NCBI RefSeq assembly: GCF_027531545.1
Contig: NZ_JAPZSC010000006.1
Span: 310,001 to 374,000, forward strand
DNA from: Silanimonas sp.
Lineage (GTDB): Bacteria > Pseudomonadota > Gammaproteobacteria > Xanthomonadales > Xanthomonadaceae
Reading direction: 5' to 3'
DNA length: 64,000 bases
Of this stretch, positions 11,604 through 20,245 are shown piece after piece (within the stretch, counting starts at the first letter, position 1; the number at the start of each line of letters is the position of its first letter). The notes below the pieces were generated by a model that worked only from the letters and a program-made list of their open reading frames with translations, had not been told where the DNA came from and ran no database searches. The translations under genes and the position numbers were made by a program.

Positions 11604-13262
11604 ATGAGCAAAGACACCCAACGCAAGACCCTCTCGCTGAAGCGCGAGGCCTCCGCGGCCGACCCGGCCGCCCCCGCCATCGAAGAGCGCCTGCACAAGG
11701 TGCTGGCCCAGGCCGGCCTCGGCTCGCGCCGCTCGCTCGAAGAACGCATCTCGCGCGGCGAAGTCCGCGTCAACGGCGAGGTCGCCGAGCTCGGCCGCAT
11801 CGTCAAGGGCGGCGACCGCATCGAACTCGACGGCAAGACCTTCATGGCCACCGCGCTCACCGAGCCCGCGGCCGTGCTGCTCTACAACAAGCCGGAAGGC
11901 CAGGTCACGACGCGTGAAGACCCCGAAGGCCGCCCGACGATCTTCGAAGCGCTGCCGCGCCTGAAGGGCGCCCGCTGGATCGCCGTCGGCCGCCTCGACA
12001 TCAACACCACCGGCCTGTTGCTGCTCACCACCGACGGCGAGCTGGCCAATGCGCTGATGCATCCGTCGAGCGAGGTCGAGCGTGAATACGTCTGCCGCAT
12101 CCACGGCGAAGTGCCGGAAGCGGTCGTCGAGCGCCTGAAGCGCGGCGTCCAGCTGGACGACGGCCCGGCCAAGTTCGACGAGATCGAGGCCATCGGCAGC
12201 AGCGATTCGCACGCGTGGTTCCGCGTGGTCATCAAGGAAGGCCGCAACCGCGAAGTGCGCCGCCTGTGGGACAGCCAGGGCTTCCAGGTCAGCCGCCTGA
12301 AGCGCGTGCGCTATGGCAACGTCGTGCTGCCGCGCGAACTGCTGCGCGGCCACAGCACGGAGATGTCGGCCGACCAGGTCGAGGCCCTTCGCCGCGAGTT
12401 CAAGCTCGAAAACCAGAACGCCGTGCTCACGCTGCAGCCGGTCATCGGCCAGCGCCGCGCCAGCAAGCAAGCCATCGAAGTCCGCCGCGACCAGCGCGGC
12501 CCGTCCTACGTGAACGGCGCGCTGGACCAGGAAGAGCGCGAGCTGCGCCGCTTCGACCACATCCGCGAGGAGCGCCCGGCCCGTGGCCGCGGCAAGCCCG
12601 GCGGCAAGGTGTACGGCAAGAAGGGCGCGAAGGCCTTCGTCGGCCCGATGGGTAGTGATGCCCCGACCGAGAGCCGCGGCCCGCGCCCGGCCGGCAAGCC
12701 CTTCGGCAAGAAGCCGTTCGGCAAGAAGCCCGACGGCGCTCCGGGCGCCAAGCCTTTCGGCGAGCGCGCGGCCGGTGCCGGCAAGCCCTGGGGCGACCGC
12801 CCGGCCAAGCCGAGCCAGAGCAAGCCCTACGCCGGCAAGCCGCGCGGCCCGAAGGCCGTGGCGGGCGGCGTGGACAGCGCCTCGGGCGCCTTCCGCAGCT
12901 GGTACGTGCCGGAAGGCGTCGAGACCGGTTCGAAGGTGGCCCCGCCGCGCAAGCCGCGCGGCGATCGCCCGTTCGGCAAGCCGGCGGGTGACGGCGGCTT
13001 CGCCCGTGGCCCGCGTCCGGAAGGCGGCGGCCCGGCTCGCGGCCCGCGTGGCGAGGGTGGTCCTGCTCGCGGCCCGCGTGGCGAAGGCGGTCCGGCCCGC
13101 GGTCCGCGCGGTCCTGGCGGCGGTCAGGGCGCACGGGGTCCCGGCGGTGCTGGTCCTCGGGGTCCCGGTGGCCCCGGTGGCGCCCCCCGCGGCGGCCAGC
13201 GCAAGCCCGGCCGTGGCGGCCAGGGCCCGCGCCTGCCCGAAGGCGCTCCCGACATCGACTGA
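11604..13262 (+). CDS. rluB: 23S rRNA pseudouridine synthase RluB-type, with long Gly/Pro/Arg tail
   Basis: Isomerises uridine to pseudouridine at the position equivalent to E. coli 23S rRNA U2605. An S4 domain (ERLHKVLAQAGLGSRRSLEE) comes first. The RsuA/RluB catalytic domain follows, with the active-site Asp in GRLDINTTGLLLLT (about 126-139) and KEGRNREVRRLW. The catalytic part ends near 270. The remaining 280 residues are a basic, low-complexity extension with FGKK and GPARGPRGEGG repeats, likely disordered and RNA-binding. I start at ATG 11604 (552 residues); a TTG at 11595 would overlap the scpB stop. The scpA-scpB-rluB order is common in gammaproteobacteria. Confidence 0.93.
   Translation: MSKDTQRKTLSLKREASAADPAAPAIEERLHKVLAQAGLGSRRSLEERISRGEVRVNGEVAELGRIVKGGDRIELDGKTFMATALTEPAAVLLYNKPEGQVTTREDPEGRPTIFEALPRLKGARWIAVGRLDINTTGLLLLTTDGELANALMHPSSEVEREYVCRIHGEVPEAVVERLKRGVQLDDGPAKFDEIEAIGSSDSHAWFRVVIKEGRNREVRRLWDSQGFQVSRLKRVRYGNVVLPRELLRGHSTEMSADQVEALRREFKLENQNAVLTLQPVIGQRRASKQAIEVRRDQRGPSYVNGALDQEERELRRFDHIREERPARGRGKPGGKVYGKKGAKAFVGPMGSDAPTESRGPRPAGKPFGKKPFGKKPDGAPGAKPFGERAAGAGKPWGDRPAKPSQSKPYAGKPRGPKAVAGGVDSASGAFRSWYVPEGVETGSKVAPPRKPRGDRPFGKPAGDGGFARGPRPEGGGPARGPRGEGGPARGPRGEGGPARGPRGPGGGQGARGPGGAGPRGPGGPGGAPRGGQRKPGRGGQGPRLPEGAPDID
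12990..13240 (+). repeat. Gly/Pro/Arg-rich coding repeat in rluB
   Basis: Tandem degenerate repeats encode units such as GPARGPRGEGG, at least three in a row, followed by GPRGPGG-type units. The DNA period of the clearest part is 33 bases. Being a repeated, GC-extreme stretch, it is a likely site of length variation between strains. Confidence 0.75.
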
Positions 13263-13286
13263 GCCACGCAGGCACACTGACCGACC

Positions 13287-14057
13287 ATGACGACGGCCCC
13301 CGACCCCCGCGGCCTCGAAGCCGACGTCCTCGCCCGGGACTGGTTCTACCGGTTCACCCTGCCCTCGGGCGCGGTGACCGGCAGCGCCCACGCACCGGAC
13401 ATCCTCGCTATCCATGACACGCGCTGGTCGATGGCGGAGGAAGCCCTGCGGCGCGCGTTCCCCGAGGGCCCCTCGCGGGCCAGTGCGATCGACCTCGCCT
13501 GCCACCAGGGCTGGTTCTCGCTGAAACTCCGTGAGTTCGGCTTCGGCAGCGTGCATGGCATCGACGCGCGGCAGCAGCATGTCGAGGACGCGCGGTTGAT
13601 TGCCTCCGCCACCGGCGCCGAACACGTCGCGTTCTCGCGCGGCGACGTCCACAGCCTCTCCGCGGCGATCGTCGGCACGCACGACCTCGTGCTCTGCTTC
13701 GGCCTGCTCTACCACCTCGAGAATCCGGTCGGCGCCCTGCGCGTGGCCCGGGCGCTTTGCAAGCGCCTGTGCCTGATCGAGACGCAGGTGGCCCCCGGCC
13801 AGACCGGTGTCGTCGACTACGGCAGCTACCGTTTCGTGAAACCCATCGAGGGCAGCTTCGTCATCGTCGACGAGACCGACGAGACGCACGGCCCGGAAGC
13901 GTCGACCCTGGGCATCAGCCTGATCCCCAGCCTTGAGGCGCTGCACTTCATCCTTCGCAAGGTGGGCTTCTCGAAGGTCGAGGTGCTGCCCGTGCCGGAG
14001 AACGGCTACGAGCAGCTGAAGTACGGCAAGCGGGTGGTGTTGGCGGCGTGGGTGTAG
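13287..14057 (+). CDS. Class I SAM-dependent methyltransferase (CmoB/DUF1698-like)
   Basis: Rossmann-fold methyltransferase of 256 residues. The SAM-binding motif I is AIDLACHQGWFSLKLREFGF (about 68-87), with GIDARQQHVEDARL next, and motif IV is LVLCFGLLYHLENPVGALR. The GLLYHLENP segment resembles tRNA mo5U34 methyltransferases (CmoB/DUF1698 group), but it lacks the N-terminal extension of CmoB and its substrate is unknown. It starts 24 bases after rluB. A neighbour of an rRNA-modifying enzyme may suit an RNA substrate, but that is only a suggestion from context. Confidence 0.75.
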   Translation: MTTAPDPRGLEADVLARDWFYRFTLPSGAVTGSAHAPDILAIHDTRWSMAEEALRRAFPEGPSRASAIDLACHQGWFSLKLREFGFGSVHGIDARQQHVEDARLIASATGAEHVAFSRGDVHSLSAAIVGTHDLVLCFGLLYHLENPVGALRVARALCKRLCLIETQVAPGQTGVVDYGSYRFVKPIEGSFVIVDETDETHGPEASTLGISLIPSLEALHFILRKVGFSKVEVLPVPENGYEQLKYGKRVVLAAWV

Positions 14058-14084
14058 CGCGGCGCAACGCGCGCCGGGTTAGCG

Positions 14085-15368
14085 TCACTCCAGGCGGACG
14101 AGGCTCGCCTGCACCAGCCGCCCAGCGACGGTCCCCGACAGTTCCATCGTGTCGCGGGCCGTGAATTCGAGCCGCAAGGTGCCGATCGTGGCATCACGCT
14201 GCTCCTCCGGCACGAATTGCGGCGTGCCCCACGCGCCCGGGTTCGTCCGGCGCCAGACGGCGCCTTGCAGCACGTCCGGGGACGACCAACGCTCCTGCAG
14301 GAAGAACCAGGTCGGCTGCCCATCCACGAAGATGAAGCCGAGCACCAGCACCTGCCCCCCGTAGGATTGGATGGCCAACCCCCAGCCGCTGTTCGCTGGC
14401 ACGTACCAGTTGCCGCTGTAGTCGTGGCTGGCGAACCCTTGGGGATCGAGCGACTGGAAGGCGTCCCGGTAGTAGGCCCAGAAGCGATCGCCCAGTGCCT
14501 CCATCAAGCCCGGCACCACATGCCCGACCCCGGGCACTTCGATGTACTCGTGGGCGATATCGAGCTGGGTGAGGCGCGCGTGGAAGTCCCGGTTGCCCTG
14601 CAGCGTGAAATCCTGGGTCCCGATCACTTGCCGGATGCGTGGTGGATGCCGCTCCAGTGACGCCACGCTGGCCGCGGCGAGCGTAGACGGGCTCTGCGCC
14701 TCGAAGTACGCGGGATCGCCGCCATACACCTCTTCGAGGATGCGCCGGCGCAGTTCGATCGGTTGCAAGCCGGGCCGGTCCTCGAGCAGATCGCGCTGGA
14801 GCGGCCCCGCACCCAGCATCGAGAAGCCGGCGAAAACGCCTTGAAAGCGGAGACCCAAGCGAGCGGCGCCGTAACCGCCCATGCTGAAACCGTCGAGCAG
14901 GCGCCCACGACGCTCGGGAAGCGTCCGGAAGGTGCCGTCCACCAGGGGAACCAGCTCGTGGACCAGCGCCGATTCCACGGGTTGGAGCCCACCCCGCGCG
15001 TCGCACCACATCCCGTAGGGCAAGCCGTTCGGAAACACCACGATGAGGGGGGGAATCCGTCCCCCGGCGATGGCCTCGTGGAAACGCGACGCCACCGTGG
15101 GGATGCCCTCCGTCGGCGTCCCGCTCCCATGCAGCCAGTACACCACCGGGAAACGGCGCCACGGTTGCGCCGCGTACGCCGTGGGCAAGTAGACGTGGTA
15201 GCTGATCGGACCGCTGGCCACGGCACTGTCGAATTGCCGGTACTCCACCAGGGGCGAAGCGACCGGCGGCGTCACCCAAGCCGGGCGGACTTGGGCCCGA
15301 CCGGACTCGGGAAGGAGAAGCCCAGCGGTCAGGGCGAACATCACCACGATCGCAAGGAAGGGTCGCAT
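14085..15368 (-). CDS. Exported esterase (PF00756-type) with C-terminal Gly/Trp module
   Basis: Secreted alpha/beta-hydrolase of the putative esterase D/antigen 85 group. From ATG 15368 it has 427 residues with a signal peptide at about 1-26 ending in GRAQ. The catalytic domain includes FPVVYWLHGSGTP, PPLIVVFPNG, the nucleophile motif GFSMGGYGAARLG, the late GTQDFTLQGN (Asp region) and GVGHVVPGL (His). From about 315 a separate module begins (YSGNWYVPANSGWGLAIQ, then DGQPTWFFLQERW). This matches the repeat unit in the tails of the three giant peptidases at 39458-51505. A frame extension to 15431 has no extra support. The substrate is unknown. Confidence 0.82.
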   Translation of the reverse strand: MRPFLAIVVMFALTAGLLLPESGRAQVRPAWVTPPVASPLVEYRQFDSAVASGPISYHVYLPTAYAAQPWRRFPVVYWLHGSGTPTEGIPTVASRFHEAIAGGRIPPLIVVFPNGLPYGMWCDARGGLQPVESALVHELVPLVDGTFRTLPERRGRLLDGFSMGGYGAARLGLRFQGVFAGFSMLGAGPLQRDLLEDRPGLQPIELRRRILEEVYGGDPAYFEAQSPSTLAAASVASLERHPPRIRQVIGTQDFTLQGNRDFHARLTQLDIAHEYIEVPGVGHVVPGLMEALGDRFWAYYRDAFQSLDPQGFASHDYSGNWYVPANSGWGLAIQSYGGQVLVLGFIFVDGQPTWFFLQERWSSPDVLQGAVWRRTNPGAWGTPQFVPEEQRDATIGTLRLEFTARDTMELSGTVAGRLVQASLVRLE

Positions 15369-15452
15369 CACAGGGCTCCGGAAAGCGATGGCAATCCAAG
15401 AGAAACGCGCCGGGGCAAATGGCGTTGACATGCCGCTACGGCAAGGGCCGTC

Positions 15453-16313
15453 CTATGGCCCAAGGTCGAAGGCATCCGCATCCAGCTGCGCCGGGAACCG
15501 TTCGCGATGCCCCCGGAGCTGCTCGGCGCTGAACACGGCCTCCAGCACACGCACCTCGGCATCGCCCTCCACCAGCGGCTGGCCGAGCGGGTCCAGTGCC
15601 GCCGAATCACCGCTGTAGGCGATGCCATTGCCGTCGGTGCCGACGCGGTTCACGCCGATGACGGCCGCGAGGTTCTCGATGGCGCGGGCGCGAAGCAGGG
15701 TCTTCCACGGGTAGGCGCGCGCGGCGGGCCAGTTGGCGACGAACAATGCAAGGTCGTAATCGAACGCACCGGGGCGCGTCGCGTCGAAGCGGTTGCGGAT
15801 GTACACCGGGAAGCGAAGGTCGTAGCAGACCTGCAGGAAGATCCGCCAGCCCCGCCAATCGACGAACACGCGCCGGTCGCCGGCCGCATAGCGCTCGTGC
15901 TCCTTGGCCATGCGGAACAGGTGGCGCTTGTCGTAGTGCACGAGCGCGCCGTCGGGCGTGGCGAACAGCAGGCGGTTGTAGACGCCCGGCGCGATGCCTT
16001 CCGATTCGGCCTGCGCGCCTTCAATGCGCAATTGCACGCTGCCGCAGACGGCGGCGTCGAGCGCCCTCGCCTGCCCCTTGATCCACGCGACCGTCGGCCC
16101 CTGCATGTCTTCGGCGCTGGCGAGCGCTTCGTTGCTGAAGCCGGAGGTGAACGTCTCCGGCAACACCACGAGATCGGTGCGGCCGGCCAGCGGCGCGATC
16201 AAGCTGCCGTAGTAGGCGCGGTTGCCCGCCGGGTCGTGCCAGCGGGTGTCGCCCTGCACGAGGGCGACGCGGAGGTCGCGGTCGGGACCGTTCGGGGACG
16301 CGGCAGGGCTCAT
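15453..16313 (-). CDS. Omega-amidase, nitrilase family (YafV/MtnU-like)
   Basis: Nitrilase-superfamily amidase that most likely hydrolyses alpha-ketoglutaramate to alpha-ketoglutarate and ammonia. The Glu-Lys-Cys triad is present: E53 in LPETFTSGF, K129 in DKRHLFRM and C163 in QVCYDLRFPVY. The 286-residue length fits YafV. I chose ATG 16313, which lies 11 bases after the aminotransferase stop, over an upstream start that would overlap it. It is paired with ybdL: glutamine-dependent transamination by YbdL makes alpha-ketoglutaramate, which this enzyme removes, pulling the reaction forward in methionine salvage (MtnE/MtnU logic). Confidence 0.88.
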   Translation of the reverse strand: MSPAASPNGPDRDLRVALVQGDTRWHDPAGNRAYYGSLIAPLAGRTDLVVLPETFTSGFSNEALASAEDMQGPTVAWIKGQARALDAAVCGSVQLRIEGAQAESEGIAPGVYNRLLFATPDGALVHYDKRHLFRMAKEHERYAAGDRRVFVDWRGWRIFLQVCYDLRFPVYIRNRFDATRPGAFDYDLALFVANWPAARAYPWKTLLRARAIENLAAVIGVNRVGTDGNGIAYSGDSAALDPLGQPLVEGDAEVRVLEAVFSAEQLRGHRERFPAQLDADAFDLGP

Positions 16314-16323
16314 CGGAGGGGCC

Positions 16324-17475
16324 TCAGAGCTTGGCCAGCCGCTCGATGGCGGCATCCAGGGTGGCCTCGTTCTTCGCGAAACACAGGCGCGCGAGCCGCT
16401 GTCCGGTCGGCGGCGTCTCGTAGAACGGCGACAGCGGAATCGCGGTGACGCCCTTCTCGATGGTCAGCCAGCGGCAGAACTCAGCATCTGGCAAATCACT
16501 GACCGCCGAGTAATCGACAAGCTGGAAGTAACCGCCCGGCACCGGCAGGGCCTTGAGCTTGGTCGTGGCGAGCTGCGCCGCGAAGCGGTCGCGCTTGGCC
16601 TGGTAGAAAGCGCCGAGTTCGTCGTAATGCTCGGGATGCTGCTCGATCATCTCGGCGAAGGCCCACTGCGCCGGGGCGAAGGTGCAGAAGGTGTTGTACT
16701 GGTGAACCTTGCGGAACTCGGCGGTCAGCGCCGCCGGCGCCACGCAGTAGCCGACCTTCCAGCCGGTGCAGTGGTAGGTCTTGCCGAAGCTGCTGATCAC
16801 GAAGGCACGCGCCGCCAGCTCCGGGTAGCGCAGCACGCTCTCGTGGCTGCGGCCGTCGAACACGATGTGTTCGTAGACCTCGTCCGACAACAGCAGCACG
16901 TGCGGGAAATCGGCGACGAAACGCTTCAGCTCGGCGATGTCGCCCGCGTCGAACATCGCACCCGACGGGTTGTGCGGCGTGTTGAACATGAACAGCCGCG
17001 TCCTCGGGGTCACGGCGGCGCGCACGGCGGCCCAGTCCACGCCGAAGGTGGCCGGATCCAGCGGCACGTGCACCGCACGGCCACCGGCGAGGTCGATGGC
17101 GGGCTCGTAGCAGTCGTAGCAGGGGTCGAGGACGATGACTTCCTCGCCGGGGCGAACGACGGCCGCGATCGCGTCGAGGATCGCTTCGCTGGCGCCGGAG
17201 GTCACGGTGATCTCCGCTTCCGGGTCCGGGCGATGCCCGTAGCAGCGCAGGGTCTTGTCCGCGATGGCCTTACGCAGTGGCGGCACGCCGGCCATGTGCG
17301 CGTACTGGTTCTTGCCCTCGGCCATCGCACGCGCAAGCGCTTCGCGAAGCGGCACCGGCACTTCGAAGTCCGGGAAACCCTGGCCGAGGTTGACCGCGCC
17401 GTGCTCGGCAGCCAGCACGCTCATCACGGTGAAAATGGTGGTGCCGACCTTCGGCAGCTTGGTGTCGATCCGCAT
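16324..17475 (-). CDS. ybdL: Methionine/glutamine aminotransferase YbdL-like
   Basis: Fold-type I PLP aminotransferase, close to E. coli YbdL and glutamine transaminase K. It interconverts methionine and 4-methylthio-2-oxobutanoate. The 383 residues show NLGQGFPDFEVP (about 29-40), the substrate contact NTPHNPSGAMF (about 165-175), LLSDEVYEHIVFDG and the PLP lysine K232 in SSFGKTYHCTGWKVGY. I start at ATG 17475 (MRIDTKLP); an upstream start adds ten unlikely residues. It is co-directional with the omega-amidase gene, separated by 10 bases, forming a two-gene unit just before the sulfur block. Confidence 0.88.
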   Translation of the reverse strand: MRIDTKLPKVGTTIFTVMSVLAAEHGAVNLGQGFPDFEVPVPLREALARAMAEGKNQYAHMAGVPPLRKAIADKTLRCYGHRPDPEAEITVTSGASEAILDAIAAVVRPGEEVIVLDPCYDCYEPAIDLAGGRAVHVPLDPATFGVDWAAVRAAVTPRTRLFMFNTPHNPSGAMFDAGDIAELKRFVADFPHVLLLSDEVYEHIVFDGRSHESVLRYPELAARAFVISSFGKTYHCTGWKVGYCVAPAALTAEFRKVHQYNTFCTFAPAQWAFAEMIEQHPEHYDELGAFYQAKRDRFAAQLATTKLKALPVPGGYFQLVDYSAVSDLPDAEFCRWLTIEKGVTAIPLSPFYETPPTGQRLARLCFAKNEATLDAAIERLAKL

Positions 17476-17495
17476 CGCAACGCCTTGAAATGAAA

Positions 17496-17516
17496 GGGCC
17501 GGCAATCGGCCGGCCC
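17496..17516 (-). terminator. Hairpin after the LysR gene
   Basis: GGGCCGGC and GCCGGCCC pair around AATCG, and on the minus strand the stem is followed by TTTCATTTC. It lies 56 bases beyond the regulator's stop and just ahead of ybdL, so it may end the regulator transcript. The T-run is weak. Confidence 0.45.
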
Positions 17517-17571
17517 GGAATGATAAACGCTGGTGATCACCCTCGACGCCGCAGCGGGGCGCGGCCGAACC

Positions 17572-18558
17572 TCAGTTCGTGATCGCCTGGCTCAGCTCCA
17601 CCCAGCTCGGCGGCGTCGGCCACACGGATTCCTGGTGCCCGCCGAGCACGCGTTGCAGGTCGTGGCGATCCAACTGCGGGGCCACGTGCCGGAACAGGTC
17701 GAAGGCGTAGCGGCGCAGCACGCGCTCCTTCGGCACCACGGCCCAGGCCGTGCATTCCGGCAGCACGGCGGGGGCCGGCAGCACGGCGAGATCGCCATCG
17801 GCGATGGCACTGACGGCCATCTCGGCGAGGATGCCCACGCCCAGCCCGGCGCGCACATAGGTCTTGATCAGGTCCGCGTCGTGCGCCGTCATTGCCACCG
17901 TGGGACTCAGGCCGACATCGCTGAAGGCGCGGCGCAGCGAGCTCTCCGGCTGGCTGGTGCTGTGGTAGCTGACGAGTGGATGCGCAGCGAGGTCCTCCAG
18001 CGTCGGCGCGCGGCCGAGCTTGGCCAGCGCATGCTCCTTCGGCACGACGACGATGCGGCGCCAGCGGTACAGCGGGATGGCGTGGCCACCCGCCGGCACG
18101 CTGCCGACGCTGCTGACGATGGCGATGTCGGCGTTGCCTTTGGCGAGATGTGGCAGCACGTCGTTATCGGCCAGCGACTGCAACTGCACGCCCACCTGGG
18201 GGTATTCGCGGTTCAGCGCACCGATGGCGGCCGGCAGCACGAAGCGCGCCTGCGTGTGCGTCGTGGCGATGTGCAGGGTGCCGACCGCCTCGCCGCGCTG
18301 GTTGGCGGCAAAGGCGCGGATGTTCGCGGCCTCGGCCACGGCGCGACGAGCATGCGCCAACACCACCTGCCCGGCTTCGGTGATGGATTCGAGGCTGCGG
18401 CCCTTGCGCTGGAACAGCAGGAAGCCGAGCTCGTCCTCCAACTGCTTGAGCTGCTTGGAGATGCCGGGTTGGGTGGCATGCACCCTGTCGGCGGCCGTGG
18501 TGATGTTCAGGCCGGCATCGACGATGGCGATGAGGTAGCGGAGCTGGGTCAGGGTCAT
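17572..18558 (-). CDS. cysB: CysB-type LysR family regulator
   Basis: LysR-type transcription factor of the CysB branch, which activates sulfate assimilation when its inducer N-acetylserine is present. The helix-turn-helix is TLTQLRYLIAIVDAGLNITTAADRVHATQPGISKQLKQLE (residues 2-41, shown in part as domain limits). The effector domain begins near 90 with GTLHIATTHTQARFVLP, a CysB hallmark. The start at ATG 18558 (MTLTQLRY) matches family N-termini and gives 328 residues. It is divergent from cysG, with 202 bases between them holding a perfect 14-base palindrome. This arrangement suggests autoregulation and control of cysG-cysK. Confidence 0.88.
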   Translation of the reverse strand: MTLTQLRYLIAIVDAGLNITTAADRVHATQPGISKQLKQLEDELGFLLFQRKGRSLESITEAGQVVLAHARRAVAEAANIRAFAANQRGEAVGTLHIATTHTQARFVLPAAIGALNREYPQVGVQLQSLADNDVLPHLAKGNADIAIVSSVGSVPAGGHAIPLYRWRRIVVVPKEHALAKLGRAPTLEDLAAHPLVSYHSTSQPESSLRRAFSDVGLSPTVAMTAHDADLIKTYVRAGLGVGILAEMAVSAIADGDLAVLPAPAVLPECTAWAVVPKERVLRRYAFDLFRHVAPQLDRHDLQRVLGGHQESVWPTPPSWVELSQAITN

Positions 18559-18760
18559 GGGAGCAAAAGCATCGGGCGGGGCCGGCGGCGTGGTCGCGCC
18601 GGTAGTCCATCCATTCATCGCGATGAAACGATAAATATTCCGAGACGTCCAGTGCCGACTGATAACCGCAAGGCATATGCACCGCGCCGAGCGGCATTTC
18701 CAGCCTTCGGCCCGCCGGGACTAGCGTGCCCGGACCGGACACCACCCACCGCCTCTGCTC
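18559..18760. promoter_or_regulatory. Divergent cysB-cysG control region with TTCATCG/CGATGAA palindrome
   Basis: The gap holds a perfect palindrome TTCATCGCGATGAA at 18614-18627. It has the LysR T-N11-A form, with arms TTCAT and ATGAA. An AT-richer stretch ACGATAAATATT follows directly. A near copy, TTCATCGCGATAAA, occurs at 21285-21298 upstream of the methionine genes. Both sites lie beside sulfur genes, so a CysB-like operator is the best guess. No clear -35 element was recognised. Confidence 0.55.
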
Positions 18761-20227
18761 ATGCCCTCCCCGCTGTTCCCCGTCTTCCTCGACCTTGCCG
18801 GCCGCCGCGTGCTGCTGGTGGGCGGCGGCGTGGTGGCGCGACGGAAGGCCGAGGCACTGCTCGAAGCCGGCGCCGACGTGGTGGTCGGCGCGCCGGCTCT
18901 GGTGCCCGAGCTGGCTGGCGCGGTGGCTGAGGGACGCCTCGCCCACCGGCCGGGCCCGTTCCATCCTGGCTGGCTCGACGGCGCCTGGCTGGTGATCGCC
19001 GCCACCGACGATCCCGAGGTCAATGCCGCCGTGGCCCGCGAGGCCGAGGCCCGGCGCGTCTGGGTCAACGTCGTCGACGATGCGCCGCGCTGCACGTTCC
19101 AAGTCCCGGCGCGCGTGGAACGCGGCCCGCTGCAGGTCGCGATCAGCAGCCGCGGCGAAGCGCCGATGCTCGCGCGTTGGCTGCGGGAACGCCTCGAAAC
19201 CGAACTCGACCCGGCCCTGGGCGAGCTCGCCAAGTGGCTTGGCGCCAAGCGCGAGGCCTTGCGCACGCGCTTCCCGGAAACGGCGCGCCGTCGCCAAGTC
19301 ATTGAAACCTTGATCCGCGGTCCCGCCGCCGACGCCCTCCGCAAGGGCGATTTCGCCGGCGCCGAAGCCGCGTTCGCGGCCGCACTGGGCCAGGACGCCA
19401 CCCCCCGAGGCCGGGTGATCCTCGTAGGCGCCGGCCCCGGCGACCCGGGCCTGCTCACGCTGCGTGGCCTGCGCGCGCTGAACCAGGCCGATGTGGTGCT
19501 GCACGATCGCTTGGTCAGCAGAGAAGTGCTCGCCCTCGCCCGCCGCGATGCCGAGACCATCGAAGTCGCGAAGGAAGCCGGCACGCACCACACGACGCAG
19601 CAGCGCATCCACGAATTGCTGATCGAACATGCGCGCGCCGGCAAGACGGTCGTCCGGCTCAAGGGCGGCGACCCGTTCGTGTTCGGCCGTGGCGGCGAAG
19701 AACTCGAAGCGCTCCGCGGCGAAGGCATCCCCTACGAAGTGGTGCCAGGCATCACCGCCGCCGTGGCCTGCGGCGCCTATGCCGGCATTCCGCTCACCCA
19801 CCGCGACCACGCCCAATCGGTGCGCCTCGTGACCGCGCACTGCCGCAATTCCATCGACACGCTCGACTGGGCCGCGCTCGCGCAGGAACGCCAGACGCTG
19901 GCCGTCTACATGGGTGTCCAAGGCCTCGACACCATCCGCGACCGCCTCATCGCCCACGGTCGTGCGCCCGCCACGCCATTCGCGCTGGTCGAGAACGGCA
20001 GCCGCGCGAACCAGCGCGTGGTCCTCGGCACGCTCGCCAACCTTCCCGAGCGGGCGCTCGCAGAAAACGTACGCTCCCCGGCCCTGCTGATCCTCGGCGA
20101 AGTCGCAGGCCTCGCCACGGAGCTGCACTGGTTCGGCAGCCCGCCCATCGACGCGGTTTCGCCGACGCTCGCCGCAACCCTTTCCTCACCCTCCCCTACA
20201 ACTGCCGCGCTCACCCTCGCCGCATAG
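18761..20227 (+). CDS. cysG: Siroheme synthase CysG (trifunctional)
   Basis: Converts uroporphyrinogen III to siroheme, the cofactor of sulfite and nitrite reductases, by methylation, NAD-dependent oxidation and iron insertion. The 488 residues contain the N-terminal dehydrogenase/ferrochelatase half, with [21 protein letters not shown] (17-37) and [21 protein letters not shown]. The C-terminal methyltransferase half has [18 protein letters not shown] (about 218-235), [12 protein letters not shown] and [11 protein letters not shown]. Both halves are complete. It is divergent from the cysB-type gene and is followed after 18 bases by cysK, so it is part of the sulfur block. Confidence 0.96.
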   Translation: MPSPLFPVFLDLAGRRVLLVGGGVVARRKAEALLEAGADVVVGAPALVPELAGAVAEGRLAHRPGPFHPGWLDGAWLVIAATDDPEVNAAVAREAEARRVWVNVVDDAPRCTFQVPARVERGPLQVAISSRGEAPMLARWLRERLETELDPALGELAKWLGAKREALRTRFPETARRRQVIETLIRGPAADALRKGDFAGAEAAFAAALGQDATPRGRVILVGAGPGDPGLLTLRGLRALNQADVVLHDRLVSREVLALARRDAETIEVAKEAGTHHTTQQRIHELLIEHARAGKTVVRLKGGDPFVFGRGGEELEALRGEGIPYEVVPGITAAVACGAYAGIPLTHRDHAQSVRLVTAHCRNSIDTLDWAALAQERQTLAVYMGVQGLDTIRDRLIAHGRAPATPFALVENGSRANQRVVLGTLANLPERALAENVRSPALLILGEVAGLATELHWFGSPPIDAVSPTLAATLSSPSPTTAALTLAA

Positions 20228-20245
20228 CCCCGAACGGAACCCGCC

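Noticed and set aside
12990-13240. Possible CRISPR-like short repeats
   Set aside because: The repeats are degenerate, without unique spacers of fixed length, and lie in frame within rluB; they encode a Gly/Pro/Arg tail.
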